From: Candidatus Thiodubiliella sp.
GTDB taxonomy: Bacteria > Pseudomonadota > Gammaproteobacteria > PS1 > Pseudothioglobaceae
Reading direction: 5' to 3'
DNA length: 35,679 nucleotides
NCBI GenBank assembly: GCA_029237605.1
Contig: JAQRGB010000041.1
Coordinates: 1-35,679, forward strand
Notes under the pieces: model-generated
Databases searched by the model: none
Seen by the model: the letters and a program-made list of their open reading frames with translations, nothing else
What the model was told of the DNA's origin: nothing
Made by a program: the position numbers and the translations under genes
Part shown: piece after piece, positions 1-8,120 of the stretch
Layout of the letters: each line of letters starts with the position of its first letter
Numbering within the stretch: the first letter of the stretch is position 1

Positions 1-27
1 CAGAACGACATGGCTACGATCCGACTT
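1..27 (-). other. MGI/BGISEQ adapter remnant at window edge (artefact)
   Basis: The first 27 bases are identical to the end of the reverse complement of the standard MGI/BGISEQ read-2 adapter, which starts AAGTCGGATCGTAGCCATG. The same bases recur at 24501-24527, where the complete 42-nt adapter is present. The window therefore starts inside library adapter, so this is probably a contig end rather than genomic DNA. The adapter supplies the last codons and stop of the torD-like reading frame. The adapter identity is recalled from common knowledge of the platform; the repeat itself is directly visible. Confidence 0.93.
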
Positions 28-675
28 GTCTTTTTTGTTCAATAATCACTGCTAATACGTCCCTAAGTTCATTAATATAACTAAAAGTTAGCATAACTAG
101 CCCTGCATAAAATTTTGTATCACAGCGATTTGCTATTCTAGTAGCAAACTGATCAAACCAACGAAATAAATGCTCATCCATAAAACTACTAAGTTCTTGC
201 AAATTTTCATACTTTTTTAACCAATAAGATGAGCAATAAATTGTAGTTGACAAATAAAATGATCATCACTACGAACACGCCAATCGTCAACTTCTAGAGA
301 AAACCTATCATAATATTTTCTCACCTCAAACATAGGTGCTTGCATAACTAAATCTTCTTCATCTAGCCATACAGACTCAAATGGCGAAGCGCTAAATGAG
401 TGATTCAAATAAATACTCGCATAATCAACAGCCAATTCATCTAAAAATTTATCAACATCATTATCTTTAATGTCATTAACACCTGATTTTAACAAATCAA
501 AAATTTCAACGTTCTCTTCATTTTTCAACGCAAATCCCAAGGTATAAGGGAAGTTATTGTCTTTTAGTAACAACAACATCTCTTTAGTTAATTCTTTGTC
601 ATGCAAAGAAGTTAACAATGTTATGTCTTCAACTATTAAATCAAATAATTTTTTTATATCTGACGATAATTTCAT
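14..675 (-). pseudogene. TorD/DmsD-family molybdoenzyme chaperone, frameshifted and cut by contig end
   Basis: Cytoplasmic chaperone of the TorD/DmsD/NarJ type, expected to bind the Tat signal of the DMSO-reductase-like subunit encoded upstream (1380-3941) and hold it for cofactor loading. It starts by ATGA overlap with the Fe-S subunit gene. The first 152 residues run to a TAA at 217-219. Continuing in the -1 frame from there gives a typical TorD C-terminus (helical, with HLFRWFDQFATRIAN and FYAGLVMLTFSYINEL). The two parts join around the codons ATT GGT / TTA AAA AAG. The last residues (VGS and the stop) are encoded by the adapter at 1-27, so the true C-terminus is not in the window. The shift may be a consensus error, because similar single-base shifts occur in other genes of this window. 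Family assignment is by pattern and context. Confidence 0.72.
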
Positions 676-1364
676 TTATTAACCTTGCCATGTCTGCTAG
701 CTACAAAAACAATAGAAGGATTAGTAAGTGCTGGGTCAGCAAAATTTTTCACTTGTTTAACTACATTTTTTGTATCAAATTTACTAACTGCCTTAGTTGA
801 ATATAAATTTTTACGTAATAAATCAATTGGGCCAGCATCTAATACTCGCATCATACAAGCAGCCACACAGTATGGATCACGTCCTACATCAAGTTCATCT
901 ACACATAAATTGCATTTTTTAACAATATTATCTATCGGGTCATATTGTGGTGCACCATAAGGACAGGCTGCTTCACAACGTCTACAACCAATACATAAAG
1001 TAGAATCGATATCAACAACGCCATCTTTTTTACGCTTAAAGATAGCTCCAGTTGGGCAAGTTGGTAAACAAGCTGGCTCAGCACAATGATTACACGATAC
1101 ATTAACTTTATAAGCAAAAACTTTAGGATAAGTTCCTCCTTCTACATATTGCACTCGGCGAAAGCGTGGCCCTGCATTTAAACCATTCTTATCCTTACAG
1201 GCAATTTCACAAGCACGACAACCAATACAATCTACATTATTATGCACAAATCCCATTTGCATATCTGGCACAACTGGCGTGTAAACTTCTTTTTTATGGC
1301 GCTTAATAGCTTTTTTTATTCTTATTCTCTCTTTTTCAGTTCTTTTGGTTGCTTCTTTTATCAT
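672..1364 (-). CDS. DmsB-like four-cluster [4Fe-4S] electron-transfer subunit
   Basis: A 230-residue ferredoxin-like subunit that should pass electrons between the pentaheme cytochrome or another donor and the molybdenum subunit. Sixteen cysteines form four sets: C46/49/52/56, C91/94/99/103, C124/127/130/134 and C151/154/166/170, the DmsB/PhsB/NrfC pattern for four [4Fe-4S] clusters. A strong AAGGAGAA ribosome binding site lies 8 bases before the ATG at 1364, so the unusual, very basic first ~30 residues (many Lys/Arg) are probably real. The gene lies 15 bases after the catalytic subunit and overlaps the torD-like gene by ATGA, so they are one operon. No signal peptide is seen; co-export with the Tat substrate is the family norm. 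No DmsC/NrfD membrane anchor follows. Confidence 0.88.
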   Translation of the reverse strand: MIKEATKRTEKERIRIKKAIKRHKKEVYTPVVPDMQMGFVHNNVDCIGCRACEIACKDKNGLNAGPRFRRVQYVEGGTYPKVFAYKVNVSCNHCAEPACLPTCPTGAIFKRKKDGVVDIDSTLCIGCRRCEAACPYGAPQYDPIDNIVKKCNLCVDELDVGRDPYCVAACMMRVLDAGPIDLLRKNLYSTKAVSKFDTKNVVKQVKNFADPALTNPSIVFVASRHGKVNK

Positions 1365-1379
1365 AATTTATTCTCCTTA

Positions 1380-3941
1380 TTACAAATCACGCTTAAATAC
1401 ATGAGAACGAGAAGTGGCCAATGCGTCCCACCCTGGACGATGTTCAAGTTTAGTTTTTCTAATATCGCATAGTATTGTGTTATATGCAAAAGCACCTGCT
1501 GGACTAGGCTCATCCAATGTTAAGAAATCTGGATTACCTGAACGATCTATGCCATTTTCATCTAAATCCATCCAAGAGCCTTCGTATACAATAACTACTC
1601 CTGGCATTACTCTTTGAGTAACAAAAACTGGTAATACTATAATGCCTCTATCATTAAACACCTCAACTGTATCTCCAGTTTTAAGGTTTAATTTTTCAGC
1701 ATCTATAACACTAATCGTTATTTCTTGGTCATAAGTCTCTCTAAGCCAAGAGCAATTATTATAAATACTGTGCGTACGATGTCTTGGATGAGGCGTAATC
1801 ATATGATAAGGATGTTTGCTAACTTTAGGGCTATTTAAAGATTCAAAAGGTTCGATCCATTTAGGAATAGAGGGTATATGATAACCATATTTTGTTTTAG
1901 TCCAGTCACTAGTTTGTGCCAATTCAGTACATAATATTTCAATCCTTCCAGAAGGAGTCTTAAATGGCTCGCCGTACTTAATTTGTTTTTCAAAGCCGAT
2001 AATAGGTTTATCATACTTAAACTTATAAACACCATGATCTTTGAAATCCTCCCAAGTCATATCAGCATGCTGTGTTTTCATTACCTTGTCTTTCCACCAT
2101 TTAGCTAAATATGCTTCGTCTACATTATCAGGATTATTAAAATAATCACGGTTAGCTAATGGGTTATATTCTGCGCCAAATTGCTCCCCACCAATAATAT
2201 AGGCCAATTCTGTAAAAATTTGAAAATCAGTTTTTGACTCACCTAAAGGCTCAATAACTTTTGGTCTATGAATATAATAATGTCCTTTATACCAAGGTAT
2301 CGCCGTATCGTGTCTTTCAAAATGAGTACATGCAGGCAACAATACATCAGCCCAAATACCAGATGGAGTAATAGTAGAGTCTAGGCACACCACTAAATCA
2401 AGTTTTTTAACTGCTGCAATATCTTTATTGATATTAGTAAGTTGATTAAGCCAATCAGAACCATGCCAAAAAATAGCACGAATATTAGGAATAACACCAT
2501 CTAATTCATCGCTTCTTGGCCATAACCCAGCCTCTTCTCTAGTAACATTTGGATAATTCAATACTATGTGCGCCCAACGGTCAGATTTAATTGCACTGAA
2601 CCATTTATTATCACTCTCAGGATGAGCAGACCCTGCTGAACTCCAAGATTTTCCAACACCTTCAGAACAACCACCTATAATGCCAATATTCCCAGTCATC
2701 GCCTGCAGAGCGGCAGCCATTCTACTATACTGCTCACCATAAGCAGCACGCCCAGGTGCCCAAGAAGCTTTTAAAGCTGCTGGTTTAGTGGTTGCATACA
2801 TATCAGCTAACTTTTTAATATCTTCAGCAGATACACCGCAAATATTAGATGCCCATTCTGGGGTTTTAGGTTGATCGTCATACCAGCCCAAAATATAACC
2901 TTTAAAATGTTCTTGACCATTAGCAGAATATTGCGTCCATTCAGGCATAGTATTTTCATCCATACCCATACAAAATTGATTAATAAAATTTTGATCTTGT
3001 AAATTATTTGCAAATATATAATGTGCCATCCCTGCCATCATAGCGGCATCGGTATTGGGTTTAATAGGTATCCACCAAGCATCATAAGCAGCAGCAGAAT
3101 CTGTGAATTGAGGATCGATAATGACAAATTTACACCCTTTTTGCTTAGCCATACGCATATAATATACAGTGTTTCCTCCATGAAAAGTATAGGCTGGATT
3201 CCACCCCCACATAATCATTAACTTAGATTCTGCAAAAGTATCGTCTTCATTTCCATCTTTAATCGTACCAAAGGTCCATTTAGAGCTAGCAGTAGTACCT
3301 TCATAAGAAGGCACAGACCAAGAATTAGTTCTACACCCAAACATTCCTAAAAAACGTCCTTGTAATCCATCAATTTGATCAGATTTGTGTAAAACACCAT
3401 AAGATGCGCCAGCATAACTTTGGTCTAATATAGCTTGTGGTCCATAATTTTGTTTAATATCTAACATCTTTTCAGCAACCAAAGTTAAAGCTTCCTCCCA
3501 AGTAGCACGTCTAAATTTTCCTTTGCCACGCTCACCAACTCTTATCATTGGGTAAAGCAATCGTTCTGCTGAATAAATTCTTTGTCGATAAGACCTACCT
3601 CGCAAACAAGCCCTTAATTGTAGCTCTTCTTTTTTATCTTTACCATATTTTCCACCTCGTTGGTAACTACCGTCATCAGTAGACAAACGAACAATAACAT
3701 CATTTTTTTTATGCGCTACTAACATATGACGTGAGCCACAATTATGCGCACAACTAGTGACAACAGTTTCTAACTTATCATCAGTGGGGTATGGTTCGTA
3801 AGCAAATGCATGAGCCTCCTTGGATGTATTTTTAATTAACCCAGAGGCGCCTAATGCTACAGCCCCAGTTCCAGTCGCCTTTAAAAAAGAACGGCGATCC
3901 ATATTAAATAACTCTTTAAAATTAAATTCTTTATTAATCAT
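1380..3941 (-). CDS. Tat-exported DMSO-reductase-family molybdopterin oxidoreductase (DmsA-like)
   Basis: A catalytic subunit of 853 residues with bis-MGD cofactor, similar throughout to DmsA. The twin-arginine signal MDRRSFLKATGTG starts at residue 14; an alternative start is that Met, preceded by AAAGAG. The N-terminal Fe-S segment reads C64-x3-C68-x3-H72 ... C112 LRGRS. DmsA has Cys where this protein has His72. The molybdenum ligand is probably Ser212, which aligns with the Ser of the DmsA GDYS motif. Further motifs: SWLREtYDQE, TPSGRIEI, PSPAGAFAYN. Operon order is pentaheme cytochrome, this gene, Fe-S subunit, TorD-like chaperone. This resembles Shewanella dmsEFAB rather than E. coli dmsABC. 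The substrate (DMSO, a sulfur oxyanion, or another compound) and the direction of catalysis cannot be read from sequence. Confidence 0.88.
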   Translation of the reverse strand: MINKEFNFKELFNMDRRSFLKATGTGAVALGASGLIKNTSKEAHAFAYEPYPTDDKLETVVTSCAHNCGSRHMLVAHKKNDVIVRLSTDDGSYQRGGKYGKDKKEELQLRACLRGRSYRQRIYSAERLLYPMIRVGERGKGKFRRATWEEALTLVAEKMLDIKQNYGPQAILDQSYAGASYGVLHKSDQIDGLQGRFLGMFGCRTNSWSVPSYEGTTASSKWTFGTIKDGNEDDTFAESKLMIMWGWNPAYTFHGGNTVYYMRMAKQKGCKFVIIDPQFTDSAAAYDAWWIPIKPNTDAAMMAGMAHYIFANNLQDQNFINQFCMGMDENTMPEWTQYSANGQEHFKGYILGWYDDQPKTPEWASNICGVSAEDIKKLADMYATTKPAALKASWAPGRAAYGEQYSRMAAALQAMTGNIGIIGGCSEGVGKSWSSAGSAHPESDNKWFSAIKSDRWAHIVLNYPNVTREEAGLWPRSDELDGVIPNIRAIFWHGSDWLNQLTNINKDIAAVKKLDLVVCLDSTITPSGIWADVLLPACTHFERHDTAIPWYKGHYYIHRPKVIEPLGESKTDFQIFTELAYIIGGEQFGAEYNPLANRDYFNNPDNVDEAYLAKWWKDKVMKTQHADMTWEDFKDHGVYKFKYDKPIIGFEKQIKYGEPFKTPSGRIEILCTELAQTSDWTKTKYGYHIPSIPKWIEPFESLNSPKVSKHPYHMITPHPRHRTHSIYNNCSWLRETYDQEITISVIDAEKLNLKTGDTVEVFNDRGIIVLPVFVTQRVMPGVVIVYEGSWMDLDENGIDRSGNPDFLTLDEPSPAGAFAYNTILCDIRKTKLEHRPGWDALATSRSHVFKRDL

Positions 3942-3943
3942 AA

Positions 3944-4783
3944 TTATTCATCCTGTGATTGTTGTTCTAAAAAACGTTGCTCTGATTTAGTTGGTCTATT
4001 TTTAGCCCACTCTGGTATATTTTTAGCCATATTAGGCCAAGCATGTCTAGGGTATGGATAATTTATCCTATACCAGGCCCTACCACCATGACAACCATAA
4101 CAACTATCACCATCTTTTTTTCCTTCTTCTTCAATCGCCTTAGCATTTAAAAAATTAACATTATGTCTATTTGTTCTTGAAAATGAATGACACGACAAAC
4201 AATTATTTTTAAACATATCTCTAACTTTAACCCAGTCACCAGTTAAACCTGTCATAATTATTTCTGCTTTTGGTTTTTTTAAACTAGTTGTTGCAGGGTC
4301 ACTCATATCACTCCATGAAAATTTACCATGGCACATTAGACATATCTTAGGATTAACTGATTTTCTTTGAATTAAATCTTTAGGTGTTGTTGCAGAAGAA
4401 TTAGCTGTCTCTTCTTTAGGGTCGTTACCCTGATGACAAGTATTACATTTAAGTGCCATCACTTTTTTAGAATACTCACTAAGTAAATGCCTACGATGGA
4501 ATGTATCTTGTTCTCCTTTGTAGGTATTTAAAGTCTGATACCAAGCCAGTACTTGATTTGACTCAAGTCCAGCTGGAGACTTTTTCAAAATTTTTCTATC
4601 TAAAATTTCTTGGTGACATTCTAAACACTGCTTATCTGTAGCTGTCTCAATTTGAGGCTTAAAATGGATAGGATCCCATTTTGCTTCTTGATAATTTTTT
4701 GCTATTGTTACACTACTAACTGCAAATAAAAATAGCAATAAAAAGCTATTAATTGTAGTTTTATATAGGTTCTTATTATTCAT
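3944..4783 (-). CDS. Periplasmic pentaheme c-type cytochrome
   Basis: Secreted multihaem cytochrome, the likely electron carrier for the DMSO-reductase-like enzyme. Five CXXCH haem sites (CLECH, CNTCH, CLMCH, CLSCH, CYGCH) fall at residues 64, 124, 159, 206 and 239, counted from an upstream in-frame Met at 4816. The better start is the Met at 4783 (MNNKNLYKTT), which places a clear signal peptide (hydrophobic SFLLLFLFAVSS, cleavage near TIA) directly at the N-terminus. The stop lies 2 bases before the catalytic subunit start, so translation is coupled. It is smaller than the decaheme DmsE of Shewanella and is not an obvious NapC/NrfH type, because it lacks a long N-terminal anchor. Candidate acid and His residues for distal ligands occur between sites, but ligation is not predictable here. 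Confidence 0.85.
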   Translation of the reverse strand: MNNKNLYKTTINSFLLLFLFAVSSVTIAKNYQEAKWDPIHFKPQIETATDKQCLECHQEILDRKILKKSPAGLESNQVLAWYQTLNTYKGEQDTFHRRHLLSEYSKKVMALKCNTCHQGNDPKEETANSSATTPKDLIQRKSVNPKICLMCHGKFSWSDMSDPATTSLKKPKAEIIMTGLTGDWVKVRDMFKNNCLSCHSFSRTNRHNVNFLNAKAIEEEGKKDGDSCYGCHGGRAWYRINYPYPRHAWPNMAKNIPEWAKNRPTKSEQRFLEQQSQDE

Positions 4784-4806
4784 AATAATTCTCAAAAAAT
4801 GTAGAT

Positions 4807-4837
4807 AAAAGTACAATAATAACTCTACTGTACTTTT
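4807..4837 (-). terminator. Hairpin between the repeat-protein gene and the cytochrome operon
   Basis: A perfect 9-bp inverted repeat (AAAAGTACA / TGTACTTTT) with a 13-base loop, ending in four T on the minus strand. It lies just after the stop of the Met-X-Gly gene and before the pentaheme cytochrome start, in the correct position for an intrinsic terminator. The stem is AT-rich, so terminator strength is uncertain. A second, weaker dyad (AACAG / CTGTT) lies at 4844-4859. Confidence 0.5.
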
Positions 4838-4860
4838 AAAATTAACAGAATTTACTGTTA

Positions 4861-5769
4861 TTAACGACCGTAGTAACCACCACGCATGCCATACATACCG
4901 CTCATACCGCGCATACCGTTCATACCGCGCATGCCATACATACCGCTCATACCACGCATGCCATACATACCTGACATACCGTTCATACCACGCATACCTG
5001 ACATACCGTTCATACCACGCATGCCATACATACCTGACATACCGTTCATACCACGCATGCCATACATACCGCTCATACCACGCATACCACGCATACCTGA
5101 CATACCGTTCATACCACGCATGCCATACATACCGCTCATACCGTTCATACCACGCATGCCATACATACCGCTCATACCACGCATACCACGCATACCTGAC
5201 ATACCGTTCATACCACGCATGCCATACATACCGCTCATACCACGCATACCACGCATACCTGACATACCGTTCATACCACGCATGCCATACATACCGCTCA
5301 TACCACGCATGCCATACATACCTGACATACCGTTCATACCACGCATGCCATACATACCTGACATACCGTTCATACCACGCATGCCATACATACCGCTCAT
5401 ACCTGACATACCACGCATGCCTGACATATCACGAATATTGATATTTAAATCAAGTGAATTGCTCGATCCACGCATGCCATACATACCGCTCATACCTGAC
5501 ATACCGTTCATACCACGCATGCCATACATACCGCGCATACCTGACATACCGTTCATACCACGCATGCCATACATACCGCTCATACCACGCATGCCATACA
5601 TACCGCTCATACCACGCATGCCATACATACCGCTCATACCTGATTGGGTATTTCCATAATTACTATACCCATAGTTATTATAAGCAAGTGCACCACTCGA
5701 CACAGTTAAACCTAATACTGTGACTGCCACAGACATTCGTGCTTTACTTAATATTGATTTACTCATCAT
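4861..5769 (-). CDS. Secreted Met-X-Gly tripeptide-repeat protein (possible sulfur-globule-type structural protein)
   Basis: A 302-residue protein with an N-terminal signal peptide (SVAVTVLGLTVSSGALA), then a Tyr/Asn/Gly segment (YNNYGYSNYGN), then about 80 tandem Met-X-Gly tripeptides. X is almost only Ser, Tyr, Arg or Asn. Tripeptides are ordered in higher units such as MSG-MYG-MRG and MNG-MSG-MYG-MRG. One non-repeat island (SSNSLDLNINIRD, residues 102-114) interrupts the array, and the protein ends GGYYGR. At DNA level this is a 9-base repeat with 27- and 36-base superunits, nearly identical between copies, so expected to expand and contract. Glycine/tyrosine-rich secreted proteins coat sulfur globules in Allochromatium, and this composition recalls them; metal (Cu) or oxidant binding by the methionines is an alternative. 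A good AGGAGATG site precedes the ATG pair at 5764-5769. Confidence 0.85.
   Translation of the reverse strand: MMSKSILSKARMSVAVTVLGLTVSSGALAYNNYGYSNYGNTQSGMSGMYGMRGMSGMYGMRGMSGMYGMRGMNGMSGMRGMYGMRGMNGMSGMSGMYGMRGSSNSLDLNINIRDMSGMRGMSGMSGMYGMRGMNGMSGMYGMRGMNGMSGMYGMRGMSGMYGMRGMNGMSGMRGMRGMSGMYGMRGMNGMSGMRGMRGMSGMYGMRGMNGMSGMYGMRGMNGMSGMRGMRGMSGMYGMRGMNGMSGMYGMRGMNGMSGMRGMNGMSGMYGMRGMSGMYGMRGMNGMRGMSGMYGMRGGYYGR
4886..5659. repeat. 9-bp-unit tandem repeat array (27/36-bp superunits)
   Basis: The coding array of the Met-X-Gly protein consists of CATACC/CATGCC-type 9-mers, with combinations such as CATGCCATACATACC repeated many times and one non-repeat interruption at about 5427-5468. Copies are nearly identical, consistent with slippage or recombination, and the array length may be unreliable in a short-read assembly. 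The complementary strand stays open as an Ile-Pro-rich frame, purely as a by-product of this periodicity. Confidence 0.92.
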
Positions 5770-5833
5770 TACATCTCCTTTTTATACAATTTAAAAAAAT
5801 AAAGGTATTTAATAAGTCAATAATTTACCAAAA

Positions 5834-6115
5834 TTATTTATGCCAATTCCTTATATCGTAAGGAGCTAACATTCCTGCTTTATTAAATGGTGTATACCAA
5901 TTTCCCTGATCCTCAATAAAAGAAAAACTATGCGGATAAGGCCTGGAAGTACCATGTAACATTCGTGCATACCAATCTATATCACGATTCACTTCACTAA
6001 TAACAGGTGCGTCTTTGGGTCTTTTTGATATATCAACACTACCACAATCACAATCTACAGCAGATACTTGACTTATTAAAATAACACTTGATGCAAAAAC
6101 AATTTCTTTCAACAT
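5834..6115 (-). CDS. Small secreted protein, unknown function
   Basis: 93 residues with a signal peptide (MLKEIVFASSVILISQVSA) and a mature N-terminus beginning VDCDCGSVDI, so a Cys-x-Cys pair sits at the new N-terminus. The rest is rich in Trp, Tyr, Pro and His (DIDWYARML, RPYPHSF, GNWYTPF, YDIRNWH). It lies 64 bases upstream of the Met-X-Gly protein gene in the same direction and may share its promoter. I do not recognise the family. The context allows a role in the same extracytoplasmic structure, but that is speculation. Confidence 0.6.
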   Translation of the reverse strand: MLKEIVFASSVILISQVSAVDCDCGSVDISKRPKDAPVISEVNRDIDWYARMLHGTSRPYPHSFSFIEDQGNWYTPFNKAGMLAPYDIRNWHK

Positions 6116-6628
6116 AACTTATATACCAAATTATTCAACAAACATAAAATCAATAATAAAATAAAATTCTATGCAATATAGTAATGTTGCAAAAAGCGTG
6201 CCAAAAATTTATATATTTATATATTTAATAGTTTAAAAATTAAAGTTATGTTGTTTATAAATATCTAAAAAACTCTTTTATATCAATAATATATAAGGTA
6301 TAGAACAATGGTTATTTTATAAAAATTAATATCAATTTTTAATAAATATTAATTTACAAATAATAATTTATATATTGATTTATCTAAAAAAATAAATTAA
6401 TACCCTTATATAATATCAATTCATGACATTATTTCATAAGAATATTATAATATAAATTTATTATAATTAATAGAATATCCTATTAACATCATATTTGATA
6501 GATATTAAATAAAAAATAGCTATTACGACAATTTGTCAGTAATTAATATACAGCTCTGACAAAATAAAATAAAATAAAATAAAATAAGCGGCAATAATTT
6601 AGTTTTTTACAACTAAAATAAATAAGTT
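6116..6628. other. AT-rich intergenic region, divergent promoters likely
   Basis: 513 bases with no credible gene. Both flanking genes point outward, so promoters for prfB and for the secreted-protein pair should lie here. Visible structure is limited to a short palindrome GACAATTTGTC at 6527-6537, followed by a related TGACAAAAT, and a pentanucleotide run near the prfB side. No specific sigma-70 element could be chosen with confidence because of the very high AT content. Confidence 0.5.
6561..6585. repeat. (AAAAT)5 microsatellite upstream of prfB
   Basis: Five perfect tandem copies of AAAAT, ending 43 bases before the prfB start. Such simple repeats can change in length; here it lies where promoter spacing could be affected. 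Nothing shows that it is functional. Confidence 0.85.
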
Positions 6629-7735
6629 ATGGAACTATCGCCAACTTATCAAAAAATTGACAACCTAGTTCAGCGCTCGTCTGTTTTGTCTATACATCTA
6701 AATTTAGAAGAGAAACAGTGTCGCTTAGAAGAAGTGTTATTGGAAATGGAGGATCCAGATATTTGGTCTAATCCAAAAATTGCACAGTCCTTGGGCAAGG
6801 AAAAATCAACCTTAAAGTCTATTTGCCAAACTTTTAACAACGCGAATGTAATTTTAGCAGACGCCAAAGAGTTACTAAATATGGCGCAATCTGAAGATGA
6901 TGAGGATACTGTTAACGGTGTGATTGTCGACCTAGAAATAATTGAAAGCTCTATTGAAAAGCTAGAATTCCAAAGAATGTTTAGCGGTGATTTAGATCCA
7001 AACTTTGCTTATTTAGATATTCAATCAGGCTCAGGTGGGACTGAAGCACAAGATTGGGCAGAAATGGTGTTGCGAATGTATTTGCGTTGGGGTGAAAAAC
7101 ATGATTTTAATGTTAAGCTAATGGAGGTATCTACTGGTGAAGTTGCTGGCATTAAATCTGCTACTATTTATTTTGAAGGAGAATATGCTTACGGTTGGCT
7201 AAGAAGTGAAATAGGAATTCATCGCTTAGTGAGAAAATCTCCTTTTAATGCTAACAATAAACGTCATACCTCATTTTGTTCTGTATTTGTTTCACCTGAA
7301 ATTGACGATGAAGTCGGAGGCCAAGCGGTCATTGACATTAATAAATCAGATATTCGTATTGATACATATCGTGCTAGTGGCGCTGGTGGTCAGCATGTAA
7401 ATAAAACTGACTCTGCTGTTCGCATCACCTACCTACCGACTAATACCGTAGTACAATGTCAAGATGGACGTTCTCAGCACGCCAATAAAGAACAGGCTAT
7501 GAAGCAATTAAAGTCCAAGTTATATGAATTAAAAATACAAAAACGTAACAATGAAAATCAAGCTCTAGAAAATACTAAATCCGACATTGGATGGGGTCAG
7601 CAAATTCGCTCTTATGTATTAGATCAATCGCGCATTAAAGATCTACGCACAGGGGTGGAATCTTCTAACACGCAAGATGTATTAGATGGTAATTTAGATA
7701 AATTTATTGAAGAAAGTTTAAAGGCTGGATTGTAA
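6629..7735 (+). CDS. prfB: Peptide chain release factor 2
   Basis: RF2 recognises UGA/UAA and triggers peptide release. The 368-residue protein matches RF2 along its length and contains the catalytic GGQ motif in [20 protein letters not shown] and the conserved C-terminus ([10 protein letters not shown]). The programmed +1 frameshift found early in most prfB genes (CTT TGA C) is absent: the frame reads straight through [14 protein letters not shown]. Residues 229-233 (VGGQA) are a 5-residue insertion relative to E. coli RF2 (SPEIDDE then VIDIN), and bases 7311-7330 are identical to the first 20 bases of the MGI read-1 adapter. The insertion and its extra 'GGQ' are therefore an assembly artefact; the true length is probably 363. 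No lysS follows. Confidence 0.95.
   Translation: MELSPTYQKIDNLVQRSSVLSIHLNLEEKQCRLEEVLLEMEDPDIWSNPKIAQSLGKEKSTLKSICQTFNNANVILADAKELLNMAQSEDDEDTVNGVIVDLEIIESSIEKLEFQRMFSGDLDPNFAYLDIQSGSGGTEAQDWAEMVLRMYLRWGEKHDFNVKLMEVSTGEVAGIKSATIYFEGEYAYGWLRSEIGIHRLVRKSPFNANNKRHTSFCSVFVSPEIDDEVGGQAVIDINKSDIRIDTYRASGAGGQHVNKTDSAVRITYLPTNTVVQCQDGRSQHANKEQAMKQLKSKLYELKIQKRNNENQALENTKSDIGWGQQIRSYVLDQSRIKDLRTGVESSNTQDVLDGNLDKFIEESLKAGL
7311..7330 (+). other. MGI adapter fragment embedded in prfB (artefact)
   Basis: Twenty bases, AAGTCGGAGGCCAAGCGGTC, are identical to the 5' end of the MGI/BGISEQ read-1 adapter, which is present in full at 24329-24360. Removing 15 bases restores the expected RF2 sequence DDEVIDIN. 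The native gene seems to contain AAGTC here, which would have let adapter-bearing reads overlap it. Confidence 0.9.
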
Positions 7736-8120
7736 TTCTTACTATTTTGTTAATTATTCTTATTTATACAAAGACCAGTTCTCTATTAATATTTCCTAAA
7801 TTTAGCCATTAATTAAAGAATTCTCTATTTTATAAGCCAATTTTTAGGTCGAAAAAAAATACTCTAATATTTTTCATTAAAAAAATATCACTAATTAAAT
7901 TAGATCTATAAATACATCATTAATATTAATCATCTTAAAAAATATTTAATCAAAGTATTTTAAATACTAAATATTTACCTTAATTTAGAATTATATTTAA
8001 AAATATTATAATAAGTCTGCTTTAAATGCCAATGGCACACTGATTCATTGATGAACAACTAAACACACCATTTAATTATCTCAATACAAAATCTAATATT
8101 AATACTGTTTTTAAAAATAA
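7736..8120. other. AT-rich non-coding stretch
   Basis: About 385 bases after prfB, rich in A/T homopolymers, with no frame that looks coding and no clear terminator hairpin. It leads into the truncated TraN-like fragment and probably represents decayed sequence. Confidence 0.5.

Noticed and set aside
201-253. Programmed -1 frameshift in the torD-like gene at the run TTAAAAAAG
   Set aside because: The zero-frame stop comes before the slippery A-run, so ribosomes would stop before slipping. A one-base consensus error or mutation is simpler.
4886-5659. Long plus-strand frame of 257 codons, rich in Ile-Pro repeats, opposite the Met-X-Gly gene
   Set aside because: It is the mirror of a 9-bp periodic coding array, has no ribosome site or signal peptide, and the minus-strand gene has both.
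6116-6628. Possible small RNA or origin in the AT-rich region before prfB
   Set aside because: No stable hairpin series, DnaA boxes or conserved motif could be picked out of very AT-rich sequence.
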